Both the position numbers and the translations under genes were made by a program. From contig NC_058518.1 of the NCBI RefSeq assembly GCF_904849725.1, positions 413,981,081 through 414,045,080 of the forward strand: a DNA stretch of 64,000 nt, in the 5' to 3' direction. Under the pieces are notes generated by a model. It did not search any database. It had not been told where the DNA came from and saw only the letters and a list, made by a program, of their open reading frames with translations. Shown in pieces: positions 31,522-45,019 of the stretch. The stretch is from Hordeum vulgare subsp. vulgare. Its lineage: Eukaryota > Streptophyta > Magnoliopsida > Poales > Poaceae. How positions within the stretch are numbered: the stretch's first letter is position 1; the number at the start of each line of letters is the position of its first letter.

Positions 31522-33344
31522 TGTTGGGGAACGTCGCATGGGAAACAAAAAATTTCCTACGCGCACGAAGACCTATCATGGTGATGTCCATCTACGAGAG
31601 GGGATTTCCGATCTACGTACCCTTGTAGATTGCACAGCAGAAGCGTTACGAAACGCGGTTGATGTAGTGGAACGTCCTCACGTCCCTTGATCCGCCCCGC
31701 GAACCGTCCCACGAACCGTACCGCAATCCGTCCCACGATCCGCTCCGATCTAGTGCCGAACGGGCGGCACCTCCGCGTTCAGCACACGTACAACTCGACG
31801 ATGATCTCGGCCTTCTTGATCCAGCAAGAGAGACGGAGAGGTAGATGAGTTATCCAGCAGCGTGACGGCGCTCCGAAGGTTGGTGGTGATCTAGTCTCAG
31901 CAGGGCTCCGCCCGAGCTCCGCAGAAACGCGATCTAGAGGTAAAACCGTGGAGGTATGTGGTTGGGCTGCCGTGGCAAGAGTTGTCTCAAATCAGCCCTA
32001 ATAGCTCCATATATATAGGAGGAGGGGAGGGGAGGCTTGCCTTGAGTCTCAAGGAGCCCCAAGGGCTGCGCCACCAAGGGAGGAGGAGTCCTCCTCCAAT
32101 CCTAGTCCAACTAGGATTGGAAGGTGGAGTCCTTCTCTCCTTTCCCACCTCCTTTTTTTCTTTTCTCTTTGATTTTCTATCTATGGCGCATAGGGCCTTC
32201 TTGGGCTGTCCCACCAGCCCACCGAGGGCTGGTGCGCCACCCCCAAGGCCTATGGGCTTCCCCGGGGTGGGCTGCCCCTCCCCGGTGAACACCCGGAACC
32301 CATTCGTCATTCCCGGTAACTCCGAAAACCTTCCGGTAATCAAATGAGGTCATCCTATATATTAATCTTCGTTTCCGGACCATTCCGGAAACCCTCGTGA
32401 CGTACGTGATCTCATCCGGGACTCCGAACAACATTCAGTAACCAACCATATAACTCAAATACGCATAAAACAACGTCGAACCTTAAGTGTGAAGACCCTG
32501 CGGGTTCGAGAACTATGTAGACATGACCCGAGTGACTCCTCGGTCAATATCCAATAGCGGGACCTGGATGTCCATATTGGATCCCACATATTCTACGAAG
32601 ATCTTATCGTTTGAACCTCAGTGCCAAGGATTCATATAATCCCGTATGTCATTCCCTTTGTCCTTCGGTATGTCACTTGCCTGAGATTCGATCGTCAGTA
32701 TCCGCATACCGATTACAATCTTGTTTACCGGCAATTCTCTTTACTCGTTCCGTAATACAAGATCCCGCAACTTACACTAAGTCACATTGCTTGCAAGGCT
32801 TGTGTGTGATGTTCTATTACCGAGTGGGCCCCGAGATACCTCTCCGTCATACGGAGTGACAAATCCCAGTCTTGATCCATACTAACTCAACGAACACCTT
32901 CGGAGATACCTGTAGAGCATCTTTATAGTCACCCAGTTACGTTGCGACGTTTGATACACACAAAGCATTCCTCCGGTGTCAGTGAGTTATATGATCTCAT
33001 GGTCATAGGAACAAATACTTGACACGCAGAAAACAGTAGCAACAAAATGACACGATCAACATGCTACGTTTATTAGTTTGGGTCTAGTCCATCACATGAT
33101 TCTCCTAATGATGTGATCCCGTTATCAAGTAACAACACTTGCCTATGGCCAGGAAACCTTGACCATCTTTGATCAACGAGCTAGTCAACTAGAGGCTTAC
33201 TAGGGACAGTGTTTTGTCTATGTATCCACACATGCACTGTGTTTCCAATCAATACAATTATAGCATGGATAATAAACGATTATCGTGAACAAAGAAATAT
33301 AATAATAACTAATTTATTATTGCCTCTAGGGCATATTTCCAACA
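31522..33344 (-). repeat. Angela-type 3' LTR (left copy)
   Basis: Direct partner of 38319-40153. In the first 275 aligned bases I counted about a dozen substitutions, many of the C/T or G/A type. It lacks a 12-base block seen in the partner near 39113. A TATA-like TATATATAG is at 32010-32018. Confidence 0.9.
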
Positions 33345-36300
33345 GTCTCCCACTTGCACTAGAGTCAATAATCTAGTTCACATCACCATGTGATTTCAAC
33401 GAATCCAACACCCATATAATTCTGGGGTCTGATCACGTCTTGCTCGTGAGAGAGGTTTTAGTCAACGGTTCTGGAACTTTCAGATCCGTGCGTTCTTTAC
33501 AAATCTTTATGTCATCTTATAGATGCTGCTACTATGTGCTATTCGGAAATACTCCAAATATCTACTCTACTATACGAAGCCGTTTCACTACTCATAGTTA
33601 TTCGGATTATTGTCAAAGCTTGCATCGACGTAACCCTTTACGACGAACTTTTTTAACCACCTCCATAATCGAGAAAAATTCCTTAGTTCATCGGTTACTA
33701 AGGATAAATTTTGACTGCTGCTAGTGATTCAATCATGGATCACTCTCTGTACCTCTCAACATACTTTGAGTCAAGGCACACATCAGGTGCGGTACCCAGC
33801 ATGGCATACTTTAGATTCTATGGCCAAGGCATAGAAGAGGACCTTCGTCTATTCTCTTTATTCTGCCGGGGTCGGGTGTTGAGTCTTACTCAAATTCACA
33901 CCTTACAACGCAACCAAGAACTCCTTCTTTGCTGATCTATTTTGAACTCCTTCAAAAAATTGTCAAGGCATGCATCTTGTTGAAACTTCTATCACGCAAT
34001 TTCGATCTATCTCCATGGATCTTTGATGCTCAACGTTCAAGTAGCGCAATCCAGGTATTCCTTTGAAAACTCCTTTCAAACAACCTTGTATGCTTTACAG
34101 AAATTCTACATTACTTCTGATCCACAATATGTCAACCACATATACTTATCAGAAATTCTATAGTGCCCCCACTCACTTCTTTCGAAATACAAGTTTCTCA
34201 TAAACCTTGTACAAACCCAAAATCTTTGATCATCTCATCAAAGTGTATATCCCAACTCCGAGATGCTTGCACGAGTCCATTGAAGGATCGCTGGAGCTTG
34301 CATACTTGCTAGTATCTTTAGGATCGACAATACCTCCTAGTTGTATCACATACAATGTTTGCTCAAGGAAACCGTCGAGGAAACAATGTTTTGACATCCT
34401 ATGTGCAATATTTCATAAATAATGCATCAACTACTAACATAATTCTAACAGACTTTTAGCATCGCTACGAGTGAGAAAGTCTCATCATAGTCAACTGTTT
34501 GATCTTGTCGGAAACATCTTTGTGACAAGTCGAGCTTTTCTTAATAGTGACTTATCACCATCACCATATGTCTTCCTTTTAAAGATCCATCTTTACTCAA
34601 TAGTCTTACTACCATCAAGTAGTTCTTCCAAAGTCTACACTTTGTTTTCATACATGGATCCTCTCTCGGATTTCATGGCCTCCATCCATTTATCGGAATC
34701 CGGGCCCACCATTGCTTTCTCCATAACTCGTAGGTTCACTGTTGCTCAATAACATGACCTCCAAGACAGGGTTACCGTACCACTCTGCAGCAGTACGCGA
34801 CCTTGTCAACCTACGAGGTTTGTAGTAACTTGATCCGATGCTCGATGATCACCATCATGAGCTTTCACTTCAATTGGTGTAGGCGCCACAGGAACAACTT
34901 CCTGCGCCCTGCTACACACTCGTTTAAGTGATGGTTCAATAACCTCATCAAGTTCTACCACCCTCCCACTCAATTATTTCGAGAGAAACCTTTCCTCGAG
35001 AAAGAACCCATTTCTAGAAACAAACACTTTGCTTCCGGATCTGAGATAGGAGGTGTATCCAACTGTTTTGGATATCTTATGAAGATGCATTTATCCGTTT
35101 TGGGTTCGAGCTTATCAGACTGAAACTTTTTCACATAAGCATCGCAGCTCCAAACTTTCAAGAAACGACAGCTTAGATTTCTCTAAACCTTAGTCTATAC
35201 TGTGTCATCTCAACGGAAATACGCGGTGCCCCTTTTAAAGTGAATGTGGTTGTCTCTAATGCATAACCCATAAACGATAGTGGTAATTTGATAAGAGACA
35301 TCATAGCATGCACCATACCAAATAGTGCGAGGCTATGACGTTCAGACACATCATCACACTATGATGTTCCAGGTGGCATGAACTGCGAAGCAATTTCCAC
35401 ATTGTCTTAACTGCATACCAAAACTCGTAACTCAGATATTCATTTCTATGATCATATCGTAGACAGTTTATCCTCTTGTTACGACGAACTTCACTCCGAA
35501 ATAGAATTGAACTTTTCAATATTTCATACTTGTGATTCATTAAGTAAATACTCTAGTATCTACTCAAATCGTCATTGAAGTGAGAACATAATGATACCCA
35601 CTGCGTGCCTCAGCACCCATTGGATTGCTTACATCAAAATGTATCACTTCCAACAAGTTACTATCTTGTTTCATCTCAATGAAAACAAGGCCTTGCTCAT
35701 GTGGTATGATTTGCATGTCACTAGTGATTCAAAATCAAGTGAGTATAAAGATCCATCAGCATGGAGCCTCTTCATGCAATTTATACCAACATGACTCAAG
35801 CGGGAGTGCCACAAGTAAGTGGTACTATCATCATTACCTCGTATCTTTTGGCACCAATATCATGAACATGTGTAACACTACGATCGAGATTCAATAAACC
35901 ATTGAAGGTGATTATTCAAGCAAATAGGGTAACCATTATTCCCTTAAATGAATAATCGTATTGCTGAAAACACGATCCAATAATGTTCATGCTTAATGCA
36001 AACACCAAATAACAATTATTTCGGTTTAACACCAATCCCGATGGTAGAGGGAGCGTGCGACGTTTTGATCATATCAATCTTGGAACCACTTCCAACACGT
36101 ATCGTCACCTCGCCTTTAGCTAGTCTCCGTTTATGCCGTAGCTATCATTTCGTGTTAATAATCACTTAGCAACCGAACCGGTATCCAATACCCTCATGCT
36201 ACTAGGAGTACTAGTAAAGTACATATCAACATCATGTATATCAAATATACTTCTTTCGACTTTTGCCAGCCTTCTTATCTACCAAGTATCTAGAGTTGCT

Positions 36301-38318
36301 CCGCCTCAGTGACTGTTCCCCTCATTACAGAAGCACTTAGTCTCGGGTTTGGGTTTAATCTTGGGTCTCTTCATTAGTGCAACAACTGTTTTGCCGTTTC
36401 ACGAAGTATCCCTTCTAGCCCTTGCCTTTCTTGAAACTTAGTGGTTTTACAAACCATCAACTATTGATGCTCCTTTATTTCCACTTTCGCAGTGTCAAAC
36501 ATCGCGAATCGCTCAAGGATCATTGTATCTATCCTTGATATGTTATAGTTCATCACGAAGCTCTCACAGCTTGGTGGCACTGACTTTGGAGAACTATCAC
36601 TAACTCATCTGGAAGATTAACTCCCACTTGATTCAAGCGATTGTCGTACTCAGACAATCTGAGCACACGCTCAAAGATTGAGCTTTTCTCCTTTACTTTG
36701 TGGACAAAGAATCTTGTTGGAGGTCTCGTACATCTTAACAAGGGCACAAGCATGAAATCACAATTTCATCTCTTTAGAACATCACTTATGTTCCGTGACG
36801 TTTCAAAACGTCTTCGACGCCTTGCTTCTAAGCCATTAAGTATTTTGCACTGAACTATCGTGTAGTCATCAGAAACGTGTATGTCGGATGTTCACAACAT
36901 CTACAAACGACGCTCGAGGTGCAGCACACCGAGTGGTGCATTAAGGACATAAGCCTTCTACGCAGCAACGAGGACAATCCTCGGTTTTACAGACTCAGTC
37001 TGCAAAGTTTGCTACTATCAACATTCAACTAAATTTTCTCTAGGAACATATAAAAACAGTAGAGCTATAGCGCAAGCTACATCGTAATTCGCAAAGACCA
37101 TTAGACTATGTTCATGACAATTAGTTCAATTAATCATATTACTTAAGAACTCCCACTCAAAAAGTACATCTCTCTAGTCATTTGAGTGGTACATGATCCA
37201 AATCCACTATCTCAAGTCCGATCATCACGTGAGTCGAGAATAGTTTCAGTGGTAAGCATCTCTATGCTAATCATATCAACTATACGATTCATGCTCGACC
37301 TTTCGGTCTCATGTGTTCCGAGGCCATGTCTACACATGCTAGGCTCATCAAGCTTAACCCGAGTGTTCCGCGTGTGCAACTGTTTTGCACCGGTTGTATG
37401 TGAACGTTGAGTCTATCACACCCGATCATCACGTGGTGTCTCGAAACGAAGAACTGTCGCAACGGTGCACAGTCGGGGAGAACAAAATTTCTTCTTGAAA
37501 TTTTTACTGAGAGATCACCTCATAATGCTACCGTCGTTCTAAGCAAGATAAGGTGCATAAAGGATTAACATCACATGCAATTCATAAGTGACATGATATG
37601 GCCATCATCACGTGCTTCTTGATCTCCAGCACCAAAGCACCGACACGATCTTCTTGTCACCGGCGTCACACCATGATCTCCATCAACGTGTCGCCATCGG
37701 GGTTGTCGTGCTACTCATGCTATTACTACTAAAGCTACGTCCTGGCAATATAGTAAACGCATCTGCAAGCACAAACGTTAGTTTAAAGACAACCCTATGG
37801 CTCCTGCCGGTTGCCGTACCATCGACTTGCAAGTCGATATTAACTATTACAACATGATCATCTCATACATCCAATATATCACATCACATCGTTGGCCATA
37901 TCACATCACAAGCATACCCTGCAAAAACAAGTTAGACGTCCTCTAATTGTTGTTGCATGTTTTACGTGGTGACCATGGGTATCTAGTAGGATCGCATCTT
38001 ACTTATGCAAACACCACAACGGAGATATATGAATTGCTATTTAACCTCATCCAAGGACCTCCTCAGTCAAATCCGATTCAACTAAAGTTGGAGAAACCGA
38101 CACTCGCCGGTCATCTTTGAGCAACGGAGTTACTCGTAGCGATGAAACCAGTCTCTCGTAAGCGTACGAGTAATGTCGGTCCGAGCCGCTTCGATCCAAC
38201 AATACCGAGGAATCAAGAAAATACTAAGGAGGGCAGCAAAACGCACATCACCGCCCACAAAAACTTTTGTGTTCTACTCGAGATTACATCTACGCATGAA
38301 CCTAGCTCATGATGCCAC
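33345..38318 (-). pseudogene. Decayed Copia gag-pol remnant
   Basis: No long frame survives. Short minus-strand pieces keep family traits: an integrase-like NKRINCLRYDHRNEYLSYEF near 35430-35480 (the usual core has an S-D-R-G-G-E-Y pattern) and KVWSCDAYVKKFQSDKLEPK with CIFI near 35070-35160, a stretch that follows the integrase core in this group. The order, with gag-like sequence towards 36500-38300 and pol towards 33345, fits a minus-strand Copia element. Frameshifts and stops are everywhere, so the copy cannot make functional proteins. Confidence 0.75.
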
Positions 38319-40153
38319 TGTCGGGGAACGTCGCATGGGAAACAAAAAATTTCCTACGCGCACGATGACCTATCATGGTGATGTCCATCTACAAGAGGGG
38401 ATTTCGGATCTACGTACCCTTGTAGATCGCACAGCAGAAGCGTTAAGAAACGCGGTTGATGTAGTGGAACGTCCTCACGTCCCTCGATCCGCCCCGCGAA
38501 CCGTCCCACGAACCGTCCCGCGATCCGTCCCACGATCCGCTCCGATCTAGTGCCGAACGGACGGCACCTCCGCATTCAGCACAGGTACAGCTCGACGATG
38601 ATCTCGGCCTTCTTGATCCAGCAAGAGAGACGGAGAGGTAGATGAGTTCTCCGGCAGCGTGACGGCGCTCCGGAGGTTGGTGGTGATCTAATCTCAGCAG
38701 GGCTCCGCCCGAGCTCCGCAGAAACGCGATCTAGAGGTAAAACCGTGGAGGTATGTGGTCGGGCCGCCGTGGCAAAAGTTGTCTCAAATCAGCCCTAATA
38801 GCTCCATATATATAGGAGGAGGGGAGGGGAGGCTTGCCTTGAGGCTCAAGGAGCCCCAAGGGCTGCGCCACCAAGGGAGGAGGAGTCCTCCTCCAATTCT
38901 AATCCAACTAGGATTGGAAGGTGGAGTCCTTCTCTCCTTTCCCACCTCCTTTTTTTTCTTTTCTCTTTGATTTTCTATCTATGGCGCATAGGGCCTTCTT
39001 GGGCTGTCCCACCAGCCCACCGAGGGCTGGTGCGCCACCCCCAAGGCCTATGGGCTTCCCCGGGATGGGCTGCCCCTCCCTAGTGAACACCCGGAACCCA
39101 TTCGTCATTCCGGGTACATTCCCGGTAACTCCGAAAACCTTCCGGTAATCAAATGAGGTCATCCTATATATCAATCTTCGTTTCCGGACCATTCCGGAAA
39201 CCCTCGTGACGTCTGTGATTTCATCCGGGACTCCGAACAACATTCGGTAACCAACCATATAACTCAACTACGCATAAAACAACGTCGAACCTTAAGTGTG
39301 CAGACCCTCCGGGTTCGAGAACTATGTAGACATGACCCGAGTGACTCCTCGGTCAATATCCAATAGCGAGACCTAGATGTCCATATTGGATCCCACATAT
39401 TCTACGAAGATCTTATCGTTTGAACCTCAGTGCCAAGGATTCATATAATCCCGTATGTCATTCCCTTTGTCCTTCGGTATGTCACTTGCCTGAGATTCGA
39501 TCGTCAGTATCCGCATACATATTTCAATCTTGTTTACCGGCAAGTCTCTTTGCTCGTTCCGTAATACCAGATCCCGAAACTTACACTAAGTCACATTGCT
39601 TGCAAGGCTTGTGTGTGATGTTGTATTATCGAGTGGGCCCCGAGATACATCTTCGTCATACGGAGTGACAAATCCCAGTCTTGATCCATACTAACTCAAC
39701 GTACACCTTCGGAGATACCTGTAGAGCATCTTTATAGTCACCCAGTTACGTTGCGACGTTTGATACACACAAAGCATTCCTCCGGTGTCAGTGGGTTATA
39801 TGATCTCATGGTCATAGGAACAAATACTTGACGTGCAGAAAACAGTAGCAACAAAATGACACGATCAACATGCTACATTTATTAGTTTGAGTCTAGTCCA
39901 TAACATGATTCCCCTAATGATGTGATACTGTTATCAAGTAACAACACTTGCCTATGGCCAGGAAACCTTGACCATCTTTGATCAACGAGCTAGTCAACTA
40001 GAGGCTTACTAGGGACAGTGTTTTGTCTATGTATCCACACATGCACTGTGTTTCCAATCAATACAATTATAGCATGGATAATAAACAATTATCATGAACA
40101 AAGAAATATAATAATAACTAATTTATTATCGCATCTAGGGCATATTTCCAACA
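38319..40153 (-). repeat. Angela-type 5' LTR (right copy)
   Basis: Begins on the minus strand at 40153 with TGTTGGAAATATGCCC. The TATA-like TATATATAG is at 38806-38814. The terminal base pattern GTTCCCCGACA has one change from the other LTR. Confidence 0.9.
38807..38814 (-). promoter_or_regulatory. TATA box of the Angela-type 5' LTR
   Basis: On the minus strand, CCTATATATATGGAG precedes a leader that runs towards the primer site. It matches the site at 32010-32018 in the other LTR. Confidence 0.6.
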
Positions 40154-40921
40154 AAATGATGGAGGTGTAAACTATGATGGTGATATGGATTGGAGTCACA
40201 TGATGGTCACTACTGATGTCTCTCTCCCAAAAGACGATAAGCAAATATGCTTGGGTAAACAAATCACAATTGGGCAATTGATAGAATTATGATCGCACCG
40301 CAATGCTATTTATTCTACTTGATAGTTAGAGGTTCAATAGTAATGGGCAGTACGCCAAGACAAGTAGACTGTTTATTCATCATCATCTACTTACTAATCA
40401 TCCACGTTGAGATATCTATCCAGAACATATCTCCGGTATTAAGTTGCAAGCCCGATCCAAAGTGTAAACTCAAATGAATGGACAACTACATTAACGAACT
40501 ATGCGTAAGGTAAACAATCCTTGCAACCGTGGTCAGAAGCATCGTTGTTTTCTCCCTGGTGGCAACAAGCACACTCCCTAGTCTCATGTTTCTGTCACTC
40601 AAGCTAGACATCGAGGGGAATGAACCCACAATCATGCATAACACTCCCTTTTGGAGTTACAATCTACTACTTGGCCAAAGCAATAAATAGCAACGGAGAA
40701 CATGCATGAATCACTAAGGAACATAATATAAAAGGATAATCAAATATATAACTCATAACAATCTGAACATCATCTCATAATCCATCGGATCCCAACAAAC
40801 CGAGCATAGCAATAGCCAGAGAATTACATAGATGCCTTGAAGGACTAACCATTGAAGCACAAGATTGGAGAGAAGACGTCACATAACTACTGGTCATGGA
40901 CTCATGGTCCAAGGAGGACTA
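40154..40921 (-). repeat. Element A 5' LTR, middle portion
   Basis: Aligns with 43312-44060 of element B along its length (shared ACCGCAATGCTA, AATAGTAATGGGCAGTACGC, ATGCATGAATCACTAA). It is bounded by the AAATG copy on the left and by the GACTA target copy of the solo LTR on the right. Confidence 0.85.
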
Positions 40922-42750
40922 TGTTGTAAATATGCCCTAGAGGTAATAATAAATTGGTTATTATTATATTTACTTGTTCATGATAATCGTTTAGTATCCA
41001 TACTAGAATTGTATTGATTGGAAACTAAAATACATGTGTGGCTACATAGACAACACACTGTCCCTAGTGAGCCTCTAGTTGACTAGCTCGTTAATCAAAG
41101 ATGGTCAAGGTTTCCTGGCCATAGGCAAGTGTTGTCACTTGATAACGGGATCACATCATTAGGAGAATGATGTGATGGACAAGACCCAAACTATAAATGT
41201 AGCATATGATCGTGTCAGTTTATTGCTACTGTTTTTATGCATGTCAATGTATCTGTTCCTATGACCATGAGATCATGCGACTCCCGGACACCGATGAATA
41301 CCTTGTGTGTATCAAATGTCGCAAGATTATTGGGTGACTATAAAGGTGATCCAAAGGTATCTCCAAAGGTTTCTGTTGGGTTGGCATGAATCAAGACTGG
41401 GATTTGTCACTCGGTAATACAACATCACTGGGTGAGGGAGAGGCATCTCGGGGCCCACTCGGTAATACAACATCACAACAAGCCTTGCAAGCAATGTGAC
41501 TAAGGAGTTCGTTACGGGATATTGTATTACAAAATGAGTAAAGAGACTTTCCGGTAACGAGATTGAACTAGGTATGGAGATACCAACGATCAAATCTCGG
41601 GCAAGTCACATACCGAAGGACAAAGGGAACAACATACGGGATTAACTGAATCCTTGACATAGAGGTTTAACCGATAGAGATCTTCATAGAGTATGTAGGA
41701 GCCAATATGGACATCCCGGTCCCTCTATTGATTATTAACCAGGGAGTGTCTCACGTCATGTCTACATAGTTCTCGAACCCACAGGGTCTGCACACTTAAG
41801 GTTCAGTGATGTTTTCGGTATAGTTGAGTTATAGGTGTTGGTAACCGAATGTTGTTCGGAGTCCTGGATGAGATCCTGGATGTCACGAGGAGCTCCGGAA
41901 TGGTCCGGAGGTAAAGATTGATATGTAATAAAGTGGTTTTTGAACTCCGGAAAAGTTTCGGACATTTCCGGTAGTGTACCGGGAGTGACGAATGGGTTCC
42001 GTTGGTCCACCAGGTGGGCCCAACCACCCGAAAGGGTCTCATGGGCTGTGGAAGTACGTGGACCAGCCCTTAGTGGGCTGGTCGAAGCCTACACTAAAGC
42101 CCAAGGCAGATTGGAGGTGGGAAGGAAAGAAACCCAAAGGTAAAAAAGGTGGAAAGGGTTTCCAAGTGGAGAGGAGGAATCCTACTCCTAGTAGGACCGG
42201 AGTAGGACTCTTCCACCTCGAATTTCGGCCAAACCTTGAGGGTTTGATGCTGCCTCCTCCCAGCCCTACCTTCTATATATACTAGAGGTTTTAGAGGTGA
42301 AGGCTAACCCTAATTGCCACGTGCTCCCTCTACTTCTCTCTAGATCTGTTCTACCTCTAGATCGGTTTTTCAGCAGCGCTTAGGCGAAGCCCTGCTGGAA
42401 TAGATCGACCACCACCACCACCATGCCGCCGTGGTGGAGAACACATCTACCTCTCCGCCCCTCTTGCTGGATCAAGAAGGCGGGGATCGTCATCGAGTTG
42501 TACGTGTGCTGAACGCGGAGGTGCCGTTCGTTCGGCACTAGATCAGGATAGATCGTGACGGGATGACGGGACGGGCTGTGATTTGGATCGCGAAGATGTT
42601 ACACTACATCAACCACGTTATATACGCTTCCGCTTAGTGATCTACAAGGGTATGTAGATTCACTCTCCCCTCTCGGAGATGATCATCACCATGGATAGGT
42701 ATTGCATGTGCGTAGGAAATTTTTTGTTTCCCATGCTACGTTCCCCAACA
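40922..42750 (+). mobile_element. Solo LTR of an Angela/WIS/BARE1-type Copia, plus orientation
   Basis: Starts TGTTGTAAATATGCCC and ends GTTCCCCAACA, 1,829 bp, flanked by GACTA (40917-40921) and AACTA (42751-42755), a target duplication with one change. It has no internal domain, so LTR-LTR recombination is the likely origin. It is clearly more diverged from the neighbouring Angela LTRs than those are from each other, and lies in the opposite orientation. A TATA-like CTATATATACT is at 42273. Confidence 0.9.
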
Positions 42751-43311
42751 AACTACTCACGACATGTCCGAGAAGCGTCCATGGTGGTGGAGAAGCTCCG
42801 GCAGGTCAATCCACCCTCTGGCAGGGTGCCGGGAAGAGGTCTCCTGACACTCCCGATCTCGGAAGCGCTGCGGCGGAGGAACGATGGAGAAATTCGCGAT
42901 TCTAGAAAGTCTGCAAGGGTTTCCTCTCAGGACTCTAAATATAGGCCAAAGGAGGGCACCAGAGGAGGTGGGACCCACCTAGGCGACCTCCTGGTGCGGC
43001 CTAGGGCCTGGTCGCGCCAGCAGGCTGCCTTGGAGGCCCCTGGCGCCCCTTTGGGCCATCTTCAGTGATCCAGAAGCTTCTGTTTTGCTGATTTTTATAT
43101 ATTTTTTCTGGAATTTTCCGAGCTTCGGAAAATTGGGTAAAAGTCCGTGCAAAACATAGATCAGCACACAGAAACTCGCACTGGGTGCACTGAGTTAGTA
43201 GGTTAGTCCAAATATGTGTAAAATGATATAAAAGTGTAGCAAAACATATAACATTGTCACCCAAAAGATCATGGAACAAGCAGAAATTATAGCTATGTTT
43301 GGGACGTATCA
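42751..43311 (-). repeat. Element A 5' LTR, 5' portion
   Basis: The minus-strand LTR start is TGATACGTCCCAAACATAGC at 43311. Aligned segments of element B lie at 44060-44271 and 50397-50737. The likely right target copy of element A is GTTAT (43312-43316). Confidence 0.8.
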
Positions 43312-44271
43312 GTTATATTGACAGGAATCACATGATGTTCACTAGTGATATCTCCCTCCCAGAAGACGTTAAACAACTATGCTTAGGTAAACAAATTACA
43401 GTTGGGAAATTGACATAATTATAAACACACCGCAATGCTAGTTATGCTACTTGAAAGTTAGAGGCTCAATAGTAATGGGCAGTACGCCAAGATAAGTAGA
43501 CCGTTTCTTCGTCAACATCTACTTACTAATCATCCACCTTGAGATATCTATCCAAAACATCTCGCAGGTATTAAGTTGCGAGCCCCACCCAAAGTGTAAA
43601 CTCAAAGCAACAAACAACTGCATTAACGAACTATGCGTAAGGTAAACAATCCTTGCAACCATGGTCACAAGCACCGTTGTTTTCTCCCTCGTGGCAACAA
43701 CACATCCCCTAGTTTCACGTTTCTGTCACTCAAGCTAGACATCAGGGGCATGAACCCACAATCATGCATAACGCTCCCTCTTGGAGTTACAATCTACTAC
43801 TCGGCCAAAGCAATACAAAGCAATGTAGAACATGCATGAATCACTAAAGAACATAATATAAAAGGATAAACAAATATATAACTCATCACAATCTGAACAT
43901 AAACTAATAATCCATCGGATCCCAGCAAACCAAGCATAGCAATAGCAGGAAAATTACATAGATGCCTTGATCATGTAGGGCAGCTCACAAGGGCTAATCA
44001 TGGAAGCACAAGATTGGAGAGAAGACATCACATAGCTACTGGTCATGGACTCATTGTCCAAGGAGGACTACTCACGACACGTCCGGGAAGCGTCCATGGC
44101 GGTGGAGAAGCTCCCGGAGGTCAATCCTCCCTCTGGCAGGGTGCCGAGAAGATATCGCCTGACGCTCCCGATCTCGGAAGTGCTGCAGCGGCGGAACGAT
44201 GGAGAAATTCGTGATTCCGGATATGATGGAAGGGTTTCCGATCGAAGGGGTAAATATAGGCCAAAGGAGTG
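43312..44271 (-). repeat. Element B LTR, inner portion
   Basis: Second copy of the element A LTR, same orientation, starting where element A interrupts it. It retains GGAGGACTACTCACG without interruption at 44061-44080, the empty form of the solo-LTR insertion site. It ends with GAGTG (44267-44271), the target copy of the next insertion. Confidence 0.8.
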
Positions 44272-45019
44272 TGAAAGTGCGTTATATCGACTAGAGGGGG
44301 TGAATAGGATATTTTTAGAATTTCATTAGTGAGGAAATTCCTTTTGAGGAAATTCCTCATTGATGACTAACTTACAGCGGAAAAAACAAAGGATCAGGAG
44401 TGCAAAGTATCACTACAACAGTTTTTGAGGATGAAGAATATGAAAACAGTTTACACAGTATGCAGGCACGCAGGAAACAGATGAGGATTAACTCGCCTGA
44501 AGAATTTGGGGTTGAGGAATTTCAGAGAAAGTCTTCAACAAATTCTTCAAACAGTGACAGTGAAAATCATCAACACACAATCTGAGGAATATAAAGAGTT
44601 GAGGAAATAGAACCCGTTTCACAGTGAAGACAGTGGTTGATGACCCAGTTCCAACTGTTGTGACAGTTGTACACTATAGGAATCAAAGAATTTGCCATCT
44701 ACGTGATCTTTGCCGTCTCCTGTCAGATGGAAAAGAAGCTCTTTGCCGTCAGCTGCCAAGAAACAGACGGCAAAGAGCTGGCTGATGGCAAAGATGCTCT
44801 TTGCCATCAGTGCGTTCTTTGCCGTCGGCTAGCGGACGGAAAAATGGACCGAACAGACGACAATGCACAGGCTGATGGCGAAGATGGTCCACACAGACGG
44901 CAAAGAGTGACCGCAGTTGGAGCATTCCACTTTGCCATCAAGGGGCCTGTTTGCCATCTTCATCGACCCCCTTTGTTGTCTGCCTCGATCTCTTTGCCTT
45001 CAGCTTATACGTAGGCGAA

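Larger units (their letters stand above)
31522..40153 (-). mobile_element. Complete Angela/WIS/BARE1-type Copia retrotransposon (8,632 bp)
   Basis: The LTRs at 31522-33344 and 38319-40153 begin (minus strand) TGTTGGAAATATGCCC and end GTTCCCCAACA or GTTCCCCGACA. A perfect AAATG duplication flanks the element (31517-31521 and 40154-40158). The minus-strand primer site after the 5' LTR reads TGGCATCATGAGC, close to the usual Met-tRNA complement. A purine-rich AAGTGGGAGAC precedes the 3' LTR. I recognise the LTR as the Angela/WIS/BARE1 group from memory. The 5 kb interior is a decayed gag-pol. Confidence 0.93.

Noticed and set aside
31958..32347. Overlapping frames on both strands in the Angela-type LTR
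   Set aside because: The same frames recur at the equivalent place in the other LTR and lie in U3 and leader sequence. There is no known LTR-encoded protein in this group.
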